Origin: Smittia aterrima
Taxonomy: Eukaryota > Arthropoda > Insecta > Diptera > Chironomidae
Direction of reading: 5' to 3'
Length of the DNA: 64,000 bases
NCBI GenBank assembly: GCA_033063855.1
Contig: CP093831.1
Coordinates: 11,842,001 to 11,906,000, forward strand
A program made the position numbers and the translations under genes. Shown here in pieces: positions 33,649 to 45,481 of the stretch (within the stretch, counting starts at the first letter, position 1; each line of letters starts with the position of its first letter). Under the pieces are notes generated by a model. The model was given only the letters and a program-made list of their open reading frames with translations, was not told the DNA's origin and ran no database searches.

Positions 33649-35298
33649 TCAAGGATTTCGCTTTCGGAAGCCAACATGAATGCCAGTTGAAGACTTCAGC
33701 GTTAATTGCAACAAGAGCTTCACTGGAATTTTACCTGGGAGAAGCTCAAAGTTCCTAACAACATTACAGAAAGCGCTTTTAAGCTCAAGCATCGCAAACT
33801 TTTGTCCGACGCAATTCCTTGGACCAGCACTGAAAGGAACATAGACGTAGGGATTCTCATGACGTGCGTTGGCTTCATTGAATCTTTCCGGGATAAATGA
33901 TTCTGGATTCTCAAAGTTATTGGGATCCATGTTGACGTTGTAAATGTTAATGTTTAAATTGGTTCCCTTTGGTACAATTCTTCCGTCCAAATCGATGTCT
34001 TCGTCCAAGTTTCTTCCGTAGATCGGCACTGGCGGATACATTCGGAGAGTTTCCTTGATGCACAACTCAACAAACTTCATTTCTTGTAGTTGATTGAATG
34101 TTGGATAGACGCTCAAATCATCTCCAACGATTCCCGTGACTTCTTCATAAATTTTCTGTTGAGCTTCTGGATTCCGAGAAAGTAAATAAAAGCCAAAAGT
34201 CAAAGCTGATGTGACAGTGTCATGTCCTTCAAACATAAAAGTGTCAACTTCTTCGGCGATTTCAGAATTTGTCAAAGGTTTTCCATCGATGGTTGACTTC
34301 AATAAAACATCGAGCAACGCCAGCTTCTTTTTAATTCCAACGAAATCATCCTCAAGAATAATTTCGCTCTCTAAGTCATCCTCCAAAATAGTTTTTCGTC
34401 GATTCTCTACGATTTCTCGAGTAAAGCTGTGAAGAATATTTAAGCAATGATCATGTCGTCGCTTTGCCTCTGAGAAGTTAAAAATAAAATCACTGCGCAT
34501 CCAGAGGTTCATCATTCTCATGACGATTATGTTGCTAATTCTAAAATACAAAAAATAACTTTTTAGATCGAGATTAAATTCAACGTTCGTCTCACTCTTT
34601 AACGGCTCTAACATATTCCGAATCTTCATTGGATTGCGCTTTTAACTCCACTCCCATTGCTGTCTTGCCGATGATATCTAAAGACATCAGAGTGACAACG
34701 CCGTAAATATCGAAAATTTCTTCGCTATTTCTTTCAATTATCTTATCAATGAAAATTCGATTCTCATCGTTAAACACATCAACAAACTGCTGAAGTATTT
34801 TGAAGTGGAAAGTTGGAGTGATGATTTTTCGTCTGCTGTGCCACTTCTGACCTGTTGAGATTAGCAATCCTGTGCCAAGCCAGTCAACCAAAAAGTCGTA
34901 CATATTGTTCTTTGTTAAGTTTCTTTGGCTCGAAAGAATGATCTCCATGTATCGAGGATTTGTTGTTATGATAACGAGTTGTTGACCTGCCCACATACGA
35001 AAAGTATCTCCGTAGGTCTGCCAGTTCTTTCTAGTGTACGGCATGATATCTTAGAGCGATTAAATAAGTTGTTTTAGTCATTAGTCTCACTTCTCTTTTC
35101 TTTTTATCAATCTTAAAAGTTGATAACAATTATACTACCTTCTGCTTTTTTATTTACGAACAGGTACATATTTCCAACGAGTGGAATTGCAAGTGGACCT
35201 TTGAACTGTTTGGCTACTTGAATCTTTCGTTGATCTCTCGCTAGATAATCCCATACAAGTATCGAAACGATAATCACGAGAATGCAAACTAAAATCAT
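33649..35298 (-). CDS. Cytochrome P450, CYP4-type (CYP4-C)
   Basis: Third clan-4 P450 of the window, more distant from the pair at 17.6-21.5 kb. Model: 35298-35139, 35049-34596, 34540-33649, giving 501 aa. The ATG at 35298 begins the anchor MILVCILVIIVSILVWDYLA. Motifs: KWHSRRKIITPTFHF (C-helix region), EVDTFMFEGHDTVTS with Glu309, KETLRMYPPVP, PERF, and heme loop FSAGPRNCVGQKFAMLELK with Cys448. It shares one intron (after AVKE) with both other P450s, has its own intron after the anchor, and lacks their two C-terminal introns. All catalytic residues are present. Upstream on the same strand, 225 bp away, ends the serine protease gene. Substrate unknown. Confidence 0.94.
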
Positions 35299-35523
35299 GA
35301 TGATTGACTTCTCGTAAAACTAAGCGACGCGAATAAAACAAGTTTTACAGTTTTGTTTGAGTTTTTTTTTTCTTCTACGACTTGCCGGTTGAAAATGTTG
35401 CGATAGACTGAGAGTAATAACCGGCTGAGCGCTTATTTTATTTTGAGAATAACAGAGAAATCAAAATGTAATCTTATCAACTGAGAATGAGTTCTCTTAG
35501 AGTTCGCGATAATATTTTGTGAT

Positions 35524-37661
35524 TTAAAGTCTCGCATTTTCTTTAATCCAGTCAGCGAAGAAACTGACATCAGTGAAGGCAACAGACATTTGAGGATCGC
35601 ACTTGCCGTTAGCTCCTGTGATCGTTACGCTCGATAATCCGCGTAAATAATATTTTCCGTTCAAAATGAAGATAAATCCACCTGAAGATGAAAAGAAAAT
35701 GAATTTTTTTTCTCCAGTTTTTGATTAACTCACCTCCAGAGTCACCAGGACAAGAAATCTGTCGATTCACTGATTTCGCACAAAACGCAGATTTCTCTTG
35801 TAACAACCCAAAGAGAAGATTCGATTCGATGCATTGTTGTCGACTGATGATCGACATCTTTCCGTAGTTTAAGTTCCGACTTGGTTCTTTGCTGTTCTCG
35901 CTCGATCCGAAACCGAGAACGATAAATTCTTGATTGATAAAATCGTTGATTGGCGTTTGAAAGTCGAAGAGACAAATCGGCGAGATTGCTGAAGTAAACT
36001 GAAGATTTCCTTGAATGATCATTATCGCGATGTCTTCTTTGATAATGGTCTCGTACTTGTAGTCAGGATGATTAATAATTTCAGCAACTTCGCGAACAGC
36101 TTCAGATCCTGTGAGACTCTTCAAATCAACAGAACCAAAAAGCAATCTAAAATCTTCTTTGTTAAGCAACTTCTTGTTATCATCGACTACGCAATGACCT
36201 GCAGTCAAAACAGCTTTCGCTGAGATAAGAGACGACCCACAACGATAAATTCTGTCGCGGAAGACGGCAGCATGGAAAGGAAACTGTCCAATCGTCGCTT
36301 CTGCTCCACCGCTGAATCGACTTGTGAGTGCGTTCGATGAACCGCAAGTGAATTCGTTCTAAAAAGAATTTAATTTTCTTAAAAACTTGAAGATATTTAT
36401 GGTAAATCAACTCACATTGTTCACTTGCTGTGGCAGCAAAGTTACACTCGGGAAGTTTTCAAATGGCAGATCAGTTAGGAGGATTCCACTTGGTTTAGGA
36501 ACCTCCTTGACTTCATCAGACTTATCATTAAGACCTGGCTGTCCATCGACACAAACTTGAAATCCATCAATGAAAACACTTTTCAATTTTGGGATTTCGT
36601 TGAGTTCATCAAACTTCACAAAAAAGTTTATTTGTAAACGAGAGTTGGGGTAGATCATTTGGCGGCTTGTGATGACGAATCTTTTTTGGTCGACTGTTTT
36701 TGTCTCACCCAAATCATTCTAAAAAGAAATTACTTAGAAATGTAATAAAAAATTATTTACTCACTCACCCCAAGAGCCCACGCAGATTGATCGAGTTCAA
36801 TGTCAACATTAATTCCATTTCTGCTCCCCTTTGGATAAAGAATTAATTTCCCATCCCATCGTCCTCCGGTAACATTGCCTGTCATCTCAAATTTCACACA
36901 GTTCGTATCGAAATCACTAAGATTAGTCTCACGAGTCGTTGGGTCGAATTCTTCGTCGGGACAAATTTGTTTGCCGTTGAACTTAAGATTTGTTATAAGA
37001 GGAGATTTTAGATTCATCTGAGATTTCACGAAGAATTCAATGATTAGCTTTTCGCCGGCGTTCAAAGTCTTATTTCGTTCGTTGATGATGAAGACGCGAT
37101 TGTCTTTTGAGCTTGACGCAGTCAGGTCATTCTACAATTTAAATCATCAGCAACATAAAAACAAATTGAACTGCAAAACATTTACCGCAAATGCTGGAAC
37201 AAAATCGTCAAATTTCACTTCAATCTCAGCTCCAGTTACATCGCTCGGCGACGTCAGAATAAAATTTCCAAACCATCCGTCGTTCGTTGTTTTCGTGACC
37301 TCAATTGAAGGACACGCGTCAGTTCTTGGAAGTTGTCGAGTGGCTGGATGATGATTGAATTGATTTTGCGGTTGGTAATTAAATTGTGGAGGTTGATTAA
37401 ATGAATTAAATTGATCGCGGTTAATGTCGTTAGGAATGAATTGTTGGCCTCCCGGGAAGCTTGGTGGTCCAAATTGTTGATGATTCTGTGGACTGAATCG
37501 ACGATGATGAAAGTTTCGCTGTCCAACAATCTCATTCACCGATAAAGCGATAATCGCAATCTAAAATCAAAAGCAGATGAATCAATATTTGTTAGTCACC
37601 TTTGACTCTTTCGTTCTTGAAAAATCTTTCTTGTTCGCAACTTTACTTTCAGAAACATCAT
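35524..37661 (-). CDS. Serine protease with Gd_N-type N-terminus
   Basis: Secreted chymotrypsin-fold (S1) protease resembling insect Gastrulation-defective/scolexin-like proteases. Model: 37661-37647, 37560-37186, 37131-36769, 36718-36416, 36358-35734, 35681-35524, giving 612 aa. The first exon is 15 nt. The signal peptide is MMFLKIAIIALSVNEIVGQ, followed by an Asn/Gln/Pro/Phe-rich linker. Residues about 80-350 hold two tandem modules with the same plan (W.G...I..., then ND L..., then IDGFQVC/FNGKQIC). The S1 domain has an activation site after Arg366 (R-FSGG instead of R-IVGG) and a triad of His407 (TAGHC), Asp461 (EDIAI) and Ser559 (CPGDSGG). The specificity position, normally Asp in trypsin, is Ile553, so it is not trypsin-like. 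Probably a zymogen of a proteolytic cascade. Confidence 0.88.
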
Positions 37662-37985
37662 GACGCGCTTTGTTTTCTTCTTATTTCTGCTTGGGAGTTC
37701 CCACACACACGAGTAAACCGCCGAAAAGAATTTTCAAACAGCAAACTTTAAAATCATCTGATCAGCTCGAGGTGAGAACGATTACTAAATAAATTGAGAA
37801 TCAATTTACAAAATCATTGCGCTGCGTTGATGCTCTCTGATGAGCTCAGGAAGAAAAAGTTCTCAAATCAATTTCAGAAACGTTTCGTTCTTTTCAATTA
37901 AATATTTTATTTTGATGAAAACAAATGAACAGCCGCTGACAACAAAAGCACGTTACAACAAAAAAGAGTGATAAGAAAGCAAATA
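37662..37985. other. Short intergenic gap
   Basis: About 320 bp between the start of the protease and the stop of the next minus-strand gene. No coding pattern. Confidence 0.6.
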
Positions 37986-38774
37986 CTAATCGCATTGCGA
38001 ATAAAAGCTGAAGTTTGTGTTGTTCTGTCGATCGGAAATAAATTTCTTCAGGCGATCACCTGTCGCAATCAAGTCGTTGAACATGTTATTGCAAGCAAAC
38101 ATAATTTCATTCATTTGATCGACGTGATGAGAAATAAATTTACAATCAAACTCTGGAGCAATTTTCATGTAATTCTCAAGTCGCTCGAACAATCGACGGT
38201 AATGGTCTGAGACAGATAAACTCGAGCCGTTCAACTGTCTATTGCTCGTCTCATAGCCAATGTTCTCTAGAAATTTCTCTAAGCGATCTCCTGTTGACGT
38301 CAAGTCCTTGTACATCATGTTAATCGCAGTCATTTCGATTTTCATTTGCTTAACTCGATGGCGAATGAAGTAACAATCAAACTCAGCAGCAGACTTCATG
38401 TAAATCTCGAGATGCTGGAACAATCGCTCATAGTGATCAGTCACTGATTCATGAGTGTTCCTCGAGACACTGAATGGCGTACTAAATCTAACATTGCTTC
38501 CTTCAAAAACATCGTCGCTTGAATGGTCGGTCTCGTTTTCTGTTTCATATGAAACGGCAAGTTTGCGGTTGCAATCATTTTCGGTCTTGCGACGAGTTTT
38601 ATTGTTCTGTTCCACTTTATAAACTTTTGGAGTTCCGTTCTTCCAGCGACAATCGACCTTAGCTTTCACTGTTTTAAAAGACTTCGTTGAATAACTTCGA
38701 AGATTCCTGAAAGAAAATTGACTTTTATAAAAATCAGGAATTGTGAAAATCACTTACAATCGACGACGATCCAT
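37986..38774 (-). CDS. Unknown protein with internal 59-residue duplication
   Basis: Two exons, 38774-38758 and 38706-37986, giving 245 aa starting MDRRRLNLRSYSTKSFKT. The N-terminal about 90 residues are basic and then Ser/Thr/Glu-rich (disordered). Residues 94-152 and 171-229 are two copies of one helical unit: HYERLFQHLEIYMKSAAEFD and HYRRLFERLENYMKIAPEFD, each followed by a conserved STGDRLEKF/ATGDRLKKF end. Both units keep the same spacing of Tyr, Phe, Asp and Cys (EFDC). No signal peptide or membrane segment is visible, so it is probably intracellular, perhaps a helical binding module. The family is not recognised. Confidence 0.78.
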
Positions 38775-39519
38775 TTCGAGCGACTCCACAAGACAAACTG
38801 AGAAAATCTTTCGAAAAGTTTCGTTGCGAAATTGAAGATGGAGCCAGAGTCAAATGCATTTGAAATGTTTTTCGTTTGATAAGAAAATTGTCAAAGCTAT
38901 AAATAATCGAGAAGCTAATTTCAAAAGCAACAGCAAAATAAACTAAACCACAAGCAATATTGAAAGCAAATGGTTTATGGGAGGATAAACTTCAAGTTCT
39001 CTAGAAAGGCCTAAACTATATTAAATAATGTCATTGACATCATGTGTGCCAATCTGTTTCAATGAATTTATTGACATTAAATATTTGTAACCAGAAATGG
39101 AGTTCAACGAATCAACGCAAATAACTCGGACTCAGGAGATGAACGGGAAATTGTTGAACAAACATTTTCATTTGATTCATTCATCAAAGTTGGTTTTGAA
39201 AATAAGATTTGAGAAGTCATTGAACGTAAATTTTGTTGATTTATTTCCCCATTTTGTTAGTTGCGAGTTTATCTTTAGTGAATTAAAAAGTTTTTCCGTC
39301 TGAAAAGTTATTTGCTCTGAAAATATTTCAACTCGAATCTTTTAATGCAATCTCTCAATTCGCGAGAGCAGACTCCAACTAAATGAAGTTTTCATAAAGT
39401 GAAATTGTAATTAAATTTTCCATTTTCTCTCAAAACCAAAATTGAATGAACTCGAATTGAAGCAATTAGCACTCGTAACTCGACAAACTTTATTTTCATA
39501 ATAGTCAGCTGAAAAAATT
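38775..39519. other. Intergenic, nothing seen
   Basis: AT-rich sequence between the repeat protein and the first sugar receptor. No supported feature. Confidence 0.6.
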
Positions 39520-41122
39520 TCAATGCAATTCACTTAAACTTAAATTCATATTTGCACAAGGATTAAATAAATCAGACTTCCCGATCTCATTCGTGTTGAA
39601 CTGCAGCAAAACCAATTCATACGTAACCTGAAAAAAATTGAGCTTTTAAAACCGTAAAAGTAGTTCAAGTCGAAATTACAATCGTTCCCGCAATCGTTAT
39701 TATGATTCCACGAGTGATGAAGAAGAATTTATTTCCGGATAAAGCTGTGCAATCATTTTGAACTTGCTGAGAGAATCGCTGCGTGTCATTGAACCAACCC
39801 TCATTCGGTATTGTTCGAAGAACTGTGAGTGGCTTTTTCGACTCGTCATGGATTGATGCGGCAATGAGAAACATTGCGGACGTTCGACCTATTAAGAAGA
39901 TTAATGAAAACCAAAAGTAAAACCTATTGATTGCGAATGGAAGGTCTCTGAAAGGAGAAGAGAGAAATGATTAATTCCTTAAGTTTCTTGAAGGATTTTC
40001 TCACGTTGCGACATTGATCAGCTGAAGGCAAACGTAGTACAAGTCATTGAGACATGCCACGCACACAATGTTTCCAATCTTCTCGTCGATGAAGCCTTGC
40101 AACTCGCACACTTGATTATAATGACATCTGACCTCTTCCCACAAGCTGTCGCTTATAATCTGAAATCGCAAGCACAATTTTCCGATGAATGGCAAAACGA
40201 AAGGAACAAATCACGCTTACTCTGCCTTGAAAAAACTCAAGTCTTCTATTGATTTTCTCGAACATCGAAGCAATAGCGATAGAAATGATGATGATGAACA
40301 AATCGATAAAATTCCAAGTAAACGTCAGCGCGACGTTCATGTATTCCGCCCACACAACAGTTGCAGGATTCAAAGGAAGTAGTGTATACACTTTGCCAAA
40401 GTGAGTCGTTGCGAGATAATAGAACCAACTGCCAATTACCCAATTGCAGGCTACCGCCTGAAAAATTCGCTCGTAGATAAACGACAGAAATGCCAACAAG
40501 TGCTCGAATAAAGCGAGAAGCAATAGAATCCATGCTGCTCCATGAATTCGACGTTTTAATGAGCAGCCAACCAAAGGACCGTAAGGTTCGCGATGCAGTA
40601 GATTTTGAACTCGTTGGAGAGCATTCAAGATTTCACGCCATTGTTGTCCGAGTTGAATGAGAAATATCGAACTGAGGGTTCCTGTGATGTTGAAGACTAA
40701 TCCATCTGTGAATAAACGAGACGAAAATAATCGAAATAAACAAGATCCACTCATAACTCAACTGATATTCTTAGCATTGAGAGTATTTTGTCGAATCAAT
40801 CCCGCAATCTCTAAATACAAGAGAAGAAGAGAACTGCCGAGCCATAGCAGCGAATGAAGAGATCTAAACGACGTCCAGTTGAATGAAACTTTTTTAATTT
40901 CCGTCGCGAAGACTCCGATAAAAGGAAAGAGACCGAAAAACTGTGCCAAGGCGAGAACTGTAAAAGCGAAACTCAAGCGGTCATCAAATGAATTATGGCA
41001 ATGAAATTTTTGGCTGCACCTGGAGCGATGATAACATGAAAATTACGGTCGTCGTCAAAGTCGCTTTTACGCGTTCGAGGGAAACTTTTAACAGTAACTT
41101 TGGTTTCTTGAGGAAGAGCCAT
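39520..41122 (-). CDS. Sugar gustatory receptor (GR-1)
   Basis: Seven-helix gustatory receptor of the insect sugar clade (trehalose receptor family, Gr5a/Gr64 type), expected in taste neurons. Model: 41122-41020, 40957-40763, 40705-40221, 40159-40005, 39947-39680, 39627-39520, giving 437 aa. Clade hallmarks are visible: ALAQFFGLFPFIGVF in helix 1, FNWTSFRSL, TFTWNFIDLFIIIIS, and near the C-terminus LSGNKFFFITRGIIITIAG plus TYELVLLQFN. The first exon gives a short cytoplasmic N-terminus ending in VIIAP. Compared with GR-4 it lacks the intron before the LSGNKFF exon. It is arranged head to tail with GR-2 (295 bp gap), as expected from local duplication. Confidence 0.93.
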
Positions 41123-41416
41123 AATAATTCTTAAAGGTTCAGCGGTACTTCCTCGACTAAGCTCAACGCAAACTTTATTTAATCACAGAGGCCATTAAAA
41201 ACGTGTAAACATTGTCAGGTTGATGCATGTGGTGTAGTCATTAACACAATTTGTTTTGCTCTTTCTGCAGAGTAATTTACCTTTGACGAGCTTTTGAAAC
41301 GCTTTATCAGATTAAATCAAGAGCTTTCCGGAAATTTGACTTTTATCGAATTAACCCAAGCAAAATTTCCAACTTCAAACGAAATTAAAATCCACCCGAA
41401 GCGATTGCTAATTGAA

Positions 41417-42938
41417 TTAATAGTCAATGAGAGCGCACAGATCCTCATTTGGAGGGGCAACTTCATCAAGCAGAATGATTTCAAAAGTTACGATAGCTCC
41501 CGTCATCTGAAATATTTAAAAGAAGTGTCAAGAAAAAAAGGTCGATTGCAATATTGTTTGAACTAACAGCGAGAATTAGACCTTTCGTGATGTAAAAGAA
41601 TTGCTTTCCCGACAAGGCGAGTGTGGGCGTTTCAACTTCAATCGTATCGGAAAGTCGCTTTAGCTTAAATGCTTGATTGTCATAAAATATTTTCACGAAA
41701 GTTATAAACTTACATCTAAAGTCCAAAACCTTGATGGAACCCTTCGAATATAATTTAAAGATTCCCTCGCAGCTTCATTGATCGAAGCAGACGAAAACAA
41801 AACGCTCATCGTTCGAAGGATGAGGAAACTGACATAGAACCAGAAGTACAAGTTGTTGATTGTGTTGTATCGAGTTGGACTGTTGAGAAAAAGAATTTGA
41901 AAGCTCTCAATGAAAGCTCTCATCAATTTACTCACTTGAAAGCATTAAAGATCTTGATAACGAGGATGAGCATGTTGTGCCCCATCGAAATTAAAATTAG
42001 ACCAGAAATCTGAGAATCTATAAAGTGAACCAAGTCAACGAGAAGAAAATAATTAACTCGAAGATCTCTCCATAACGCTGGTGACATCAGAGACTCGTTC
42101 TGAAGAATGAATTTGAAGTAATCGTTGAATTGCTTAAAACGGAAGCTAATGCCAAGAGCAATCACTGTTATTAAAATGTCTGCGTAGTTCCAACTGAAAG
42201 AATGAAGCAAGTTCACCCACTTCAAGGTCAAAAATTAATTAAAAAGTTTTAAATAAAATCAAAGCTCGTGTACTTCGTAGAGCGGGAGTTCGTAGGGACT
42301 ATAAGGAAAGTGATGAAGTAGGTGAGGTCGATATCTTGATAGAAAGTTCTTCCAGAAAATTTGAAACTTTGGTGTACACTGAGTAATCTGAAGATGATTG
42401 TCGCTGATTGCTGTAACCAGAAAGAAGATGTGTTCGCCTGTAAATTGAAAAAGCTTAGTCGTTTCTCGAAATTACAAAGAATTTCATTTCTACCCATGGC
42501 AAGAGCAGCTAAGATGCTAAAAATAACTTTGATCCGTGTACTCAACCTCCAACCTTTAACTTGATACGGCGACTTCAAGAAGGCGTCTTCACACAATCTC
42601 CACTTTCTTATTATCGCCTTCCAATTCTTCGCTAGCCGAAATATTATAAAAGCTCGAATCATCGCCGTGAGAAAGAATAATAAGCCTTCGGCGAAATTTA
42701 TGTTGAAACCTAATCGAAGTAGACGTCGAATGCCAAGGCAAGATTCGATGCTCCCAAACAAAAGAAAAGTCATCGAATAAATTGTTTTCAAAGATTTCCA
42801 TCGAAACTCGAGGCGATTCTCATCCTTCGACAATACGCCAGATACCGGCAGCATACCGAAAAATTGACCGTAAACTAAAGCGTGTCCAACGCATTGATGA
42901 AACGATTGATTCTCTTGCTCTATTTTAGATCTTTTCAT
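41417..42938 (-). CDS. Sugar gustatory receptor (GR-2)
   Basis: Paralogue of GR-1. Model: 42938-42494, 42437-42274, 42219-41936, 41879-41714, 41663-41568, 41506-41417, giving 414 aa. The first in-frame ATG is at 42938; the frame stays open upstream without another ATG, so a separate first exon is possible. Hallmarks: LVYGQFFGMLPVSGV, FRWKSLKTIYS, SFSWNYADILITVIALG, LSGKQFFYITKGLILA. The intron after LPLYE uses a weak GTACAC donor and a CTTGAAG acceptor, but the joined protein LPLYE-WVNLLHSF aligns with GR-3 there. The C-terminus (TFEIILLDEVAPPNEDL) deviates from the usual TYELVLLQF, so coupling or ligand range may differ. Ligand unknown. Confidence 0.88.
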
Positions 42939-43909
42939 AATGCTCGACGCTATCTGTGCTTCACTGAGAGCCAATAAAAAAGTACTTAAAGCGAAATGGA
43001 TTTTTTCCTACGCTTTTCACTCTAGTTGACGTGTCATTGAATCTCATGTCATTGAATCTCGCTGAAAGAATGTCAAAGCTTGTTAACTACACGCTTAATT
43101 GACATGACGGAAAGTGTGGGAATGAGCACATGTGCTCATAAGCAACCATCTTGCAATTCAATAAAACAATCACTGTAAATTGTAAAGTAATTAAAGTGGT
43201 TTAAGTTCATCAGATTGTAAACTCGGAAGCACATTGATGTATTTGTGTGGGATGAAAGAAAGAGAGAGGGAGAGAGCTCTATCAATGCAAGCGCGGTAGA
43301 ACTTTTAATTTCTTTTGTAGAAGCTTTCAAAGTCGTAAAATTGTTATTGAAAACGAAGAGCGGAGCACCACGAATTAGAAATCTTATTGCTGCTGTCCGT
43401 GACATAACAAAAGTTGAACAATAAACTCTAAGATCAGAGAAGCTTCATTGAAACATAAAATGCTTTTATGATTATCATTGATATCAGGAATGTCGAAGAG
43501 CAAGAAAGTCGTCTGAGAATTTTATTTTCGTCGTAAGAAGAAGTTGTCTGCGGTTTTGATGGCGAGAGCTGCTTCCTCGAATAAATTTAAGAGAAAGCAA
43601 CGAGCTGTCATCGTTGAAATTCTAAAGAGCTTTCGATTAAATCAAAATTGCGAAGATTTCGTAACCGAAACCTCAAATGAATAGAAATTTATTGGAGCGT
43701 GAAGGATTGTTCATAACTTCCGGATTTTCATTTGAATCTCGCATGACACAAGATAACTTTCTCTCGTTCGTTAAATTAAATTTTCATGTGAGAAAATCCT
43801 CAGGACTTTGTTTGAATGATTAATTATGTTTCAATAGTTTTTCCATCACGAACCAGAAATTTTCTAGTCACAGACGTGCACTACACATTCGCGTTTTTAA
43901 AGCTCAAGA
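42939..43909. other. Shared upstream region of GR-2 and GR-3
   Basis: 971 bp between two divergent sugar receptor genes, holding both promoters. A GA-rich run is present near 43257-43276. No coding feature. Confidence 0.5.
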
Positions 43910-45481
43910 ATGTCGATGAATAAACCAGAAGCTCCGTATGGAAAGCATTTGCTTGATTTTGGAGTGAAGCCGGTTTCGAGAATAACGAGTGAGAAGAAAA
44001 GTTTATCCAACACGTTTCGAGTTAATTTAATTTCTTCTCCTTCTCAAAGTTCTCAGCAAAAAGGAAAAAGCTAAAAGCTTTCATGACATCCTTCGCCCAG
44101 TTATTCTGCTTGGAAATGTCTTCAGCATTTTTCCAATCTCAGGAATTTTCTCGAAGACAGCAGAGAACGTAAGGTTTCGACTCTACAATCCAATCGCCAT
44201 CTATTCGCTCGTTGTTCAATGCTGCTTCATGATTGAACTTGTACTTTTGTTCCTATTTCTTGCGAAGACAGGCTTGAAGTTCTTTATGGTCGGTGAGTTG
44301 ACGAGGGATGATTTGGCTCACGTGGAACCATTTCAAATCAATTTCCTTTCATTTCCGCTTCGACAGGTCAAACAATTTACACCTTTGTTTGTATATTTGG
44401 TGGAACTTATTTCCTTTATTTGGCAATGAAATGGCGTGGCATCATGATGACGTGGATGGAAAGCGAGAGAGTTTTTCTAGCACCACCTTACTCAAATAAG
44501 ATCAAAGGAAATTTCGTATTAAAAATTCAAATTCTCTCTGTTGTTGTCATCGTTTTGTCAATACTCGATCATTATGTTTATTTTATTTCGGCGATAGAGA
44601 AAGTCGAACATCAAATTCAGGATTGCGACACAAACAAACGCGACTTCTGGAGAATTTTTTTCGTTAACGAGCGACAAGTTCTTTTCATGATTTTTCCTTA
44701 TTACTCCTGGCAAATTCCTTTTCTCGAGTGGTACGAGGTCGTCAAAACCATGTGCTGGACGTACTCGGAAGTTTTTGTAAGCGCAATGGCCATCACGTTA
44801 GCAACTCGTTTCGAACAGCTGACAAATCGATTGAAATTCAACGAGAGAAATCATTTTGCTGATTCGTATTGGCACGAAATTCGCTGTCACTACAACGTAC
44901 TCAGCAATTTAGTTGTCTTTGCTGATCAAATTCTATCGCCAGTTATCCTTGTTTACTCATTTGCGAACATGTTTTTCATTTGCCAGAAGCTATTCACGCA
45001 ATTTGACAAAGCTGCTCTGAGATGGGAGCTTTATTATTCTTATTATTCGTCAATATTTTTAATTTCTCGCACGATTGGAATGCTTTGCTTCTTATCATCT
45101 GTCAACGAAAAGTCACGCGAAACACTTGGAGTGATGAGAGAAGTTCCAAACAAATGTTATACAGGACTTGACGTAAGGAAATCTTTTGTGAGACAGCGAA
45201 ATGTTGAAACGAATCTCATTGCAGTACCATCGGCTATTAGACGTGATTCAATCAAATAACGTCGCTCTCTCCGGCTACAGATTCTTCTTTGTTACGAAAG
45301 GAATGATTTTGACGGTTCGTTGCCTTTTTGTATAAACACTCAGACTTGATGGATGACTTTGAACTCTCTTCAGCTCGCCGGAACGATTTTGACTTATGAA
45401 CTGGTTCTGGTGCAACAAATCAAGGGAATAGCTTCGAGCGGAAATGTCACGACGAATGCTTGTGGTGAAGTCTATGTTTAG
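43910..45481 (+). CDS. Sugar gustatory receptor (GR-3)
   Basis: Model: 43910-43988, 44050-44292, 44367-45172, 45225-45314, 45374-45481, giving 441 aa. The start codon is the ATG at 43910; a second ATG two codons later is also possible. Hallmarks: SFHDILRPVILLGNVFSIFP (helix 1), IYTFVCIFGGTYFLYLAMKW, MCWTYSEVFVSAMAITLATR, HEIRCHYNVL, ALSGYRFFFVTKGMILT and AGTILTYELVLVQQ. Exon 3 is long (806 nt) because the introns that split this region in GR-1, GR-2 and GR-4 are absent here. It is transcribed away from GR-2. It probably responds to a sugar or related nutrient; the ligand cannot be told. Confidence 0.92.
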
